Assembly (NCBI GenBank): GCA_964527565.1
Contig: CAZGOY010000040.1
Coordinates: 1-30,548 of the forward strand
Direction: 5' to 3'
DNA: 30,548 nucleotides
Source: JAGXQV01 sp964527565
GTDB taxonomy: Bacteria > Pseudomonadota > Gammaproteobacteria > Burkholderiales > Sulfuricellaceae
Shown here: positions 30,128 through 30,548 of the stretch, one piece after another
Position numbering within the stretch: position 1 is the stretch's first letter
Layout: each line of letters opens with the position of its first letter
Position numbers and translations under genes: made by a program
The notes under the pieces: model-generated
What the model was told of the DNA's origin: nothing
Database searches by the model: none
What the model saw: only the letters and a program-made list of their open reading frames with translations

Positions 30128-30143
30128 TTGAATACTCCCGTGC

Positions 30144-30223
30144 CGTAGGGCGCAATCCCCGAAGGGTATTGCGCCGGATGTTCGCGGTTCCGGTGCAATG
30201 CGCTACGCGGATTGCACCCTACG
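30144..30223. repeat. Inverted repeat, GTAGGGCGCAAT type
   Basis: The outer arms CGTAGGGCGCAATCC (from 30144) and GGATTGCACCCTACG (to 30223) pair with one G/T-type mismatch. An inner arm near 30160-30175 (GGGTATTGCGCC) can pair locally. It is a third type of dispersed palindrome, located between the chemoreceptor gene and the antitoxin gene. Confidence 0.75.
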
Positions 30224-30231
30224 ATTGCTTG

Positions 30232-30548
30232 TTAAAACTCCTGCCACTCGTCGTCATCGCCAGCGGGTTTGGCCGGTTTGGCGGCTCTTGCGGGAGCCGG
30301 TTTGTGGGCGGGAGCGGGCCTGTGCGCCGGTGCATGATGCGCCACGGCAGCCGGTCTGGCGGCGGGACGTGCCGCCACCATGCCCATGCCGGACTTGCTG
30401 TCGAGCTTGAACACACTGACCGAAGTGGAGAGGTTTTGCGCCTGCTCTTCCAGCGACTCGGCGGCGGCGGCGGCTTCCTCCACCAGCGCGGCGTTCTGCT
30501 GGGTGACCTCGTCCATCTGCGTGATGGCCTGATTGACCTGCTCGATAC
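30232..30548 (-). CDS. Methyl-accepting chemotaxis protein, C-terminal part (gene runs off the window)
   Basis: This is the 3' end of a chemoreceptor gene. IEQVNQAITQMDEVTQQN and AALVEEAAAAAESLEEQA are the end of the signalling/methylation helix; the methylation site region is included. A flexible Ala/Pro/His-rich linker follows and then the last five residues WQEF preceded by E, that is EWQEF, an aromatic-acidic docking pentapeptide for CheR and CheB like NWETF. The ligand-binding and HAMP domains lie beyond base 30548. cheR, cheD and cheB follow on the same strand. Confidence 0.92.
   Translation of the reverse strand, partial: IEQVNQAITQMDEVTQQNAALVEEAAAAAESLEEQAQNLSTSVSVFKLDSKSGMGMVAARPAARPAAVAHHAPAHRPAPAHKPAPARAAKPAKPAGDDDEWQEF

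Overview
The window looks like a chromosomal segment of a sulfur-oxidising betaproteobacterium, with Nitrosomonadales/Sulfuricella-like lineages the best guess. The evidence is a reverse-type dissimilatory sulfite reductase alpha subunit (DsrA), the gene order surE-pcm-nlpD-rpoS, the order exonuclease-rlmD-yajR-ssb, and high-GC core genes. No rRNA, tRNA, CRISPR array, transposase or integrase was seen.

Layout. (1) 1-4.2 kb: a broken hipA tail converges on dsrA, which has a good promoter preceded by a 14-bp tandem repeat. No dsrB follows dsrA. A small operon S4-domain protein/yaeQ/fbpC comes next, then hicB with only the tail of hicA. (2) 4.2-13.4 kb: an accessory island. It holds a 1522-residue STAND/NACHT-type NTPase with a nuclease-like N-terminus (a candidate Avs-like anti-phage protein), a two-gene operon of unknown function, and a decayed type I restriction-modification remnant. 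In that remnant hsdM has an in-frame internal deletion, and it is followed by a class III Fic protein and a small RelA/SpoT-like synthetase. The right part of the island (about 9.15-13.4 kb) is bracketed by two copies of the last ~60 bp of fbpB. (3) 13.4-16.1 kb: fbpB and fbpA (periplasmic ferric iron uptake), under a promoter that overlaps a Fur-like box. The ATPase fbpC lies 10 kb away across the island. (4) 16.2-20.3 kb: PolB-type exonuclease, rlmD, yajR-type MFS transporter and ssb, closed by an intrinsic terminator. (5) 20.3-24.9 kb: htpX with a likely sigma-32 promoter, then the overlapping run surE-pcm-nlpD-rpoS. (6) 25.0-30.5 kb, minus strand: a chemotaxis adaptation operon cheR-cheD-cheB that continues into a STAS protein and a three-domain REC-PP2C-kinase protein (HsbA/HsbR or CrsA/CrsR type). 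This operon points straight at rpoS. Upstream lie an orphan Phd/YefM antitoxin and the 3' end of a chemoreceptor gene ending in a CheR/CheB-docking pentapeptide.

Long palindromic extragenic elements of one family (stem starting GTAGGAG or GTGGGAG) occur at 9.1, 24.9 and 29.8 kb. Two other inverted-repeat families occur at 10.9 and 30.1 kb. The most interesting points are the STAND NTPase, the mosaic island with a duplicated fbpB tail, the solitary dsrA, and the partner-switch module beside rpoS.
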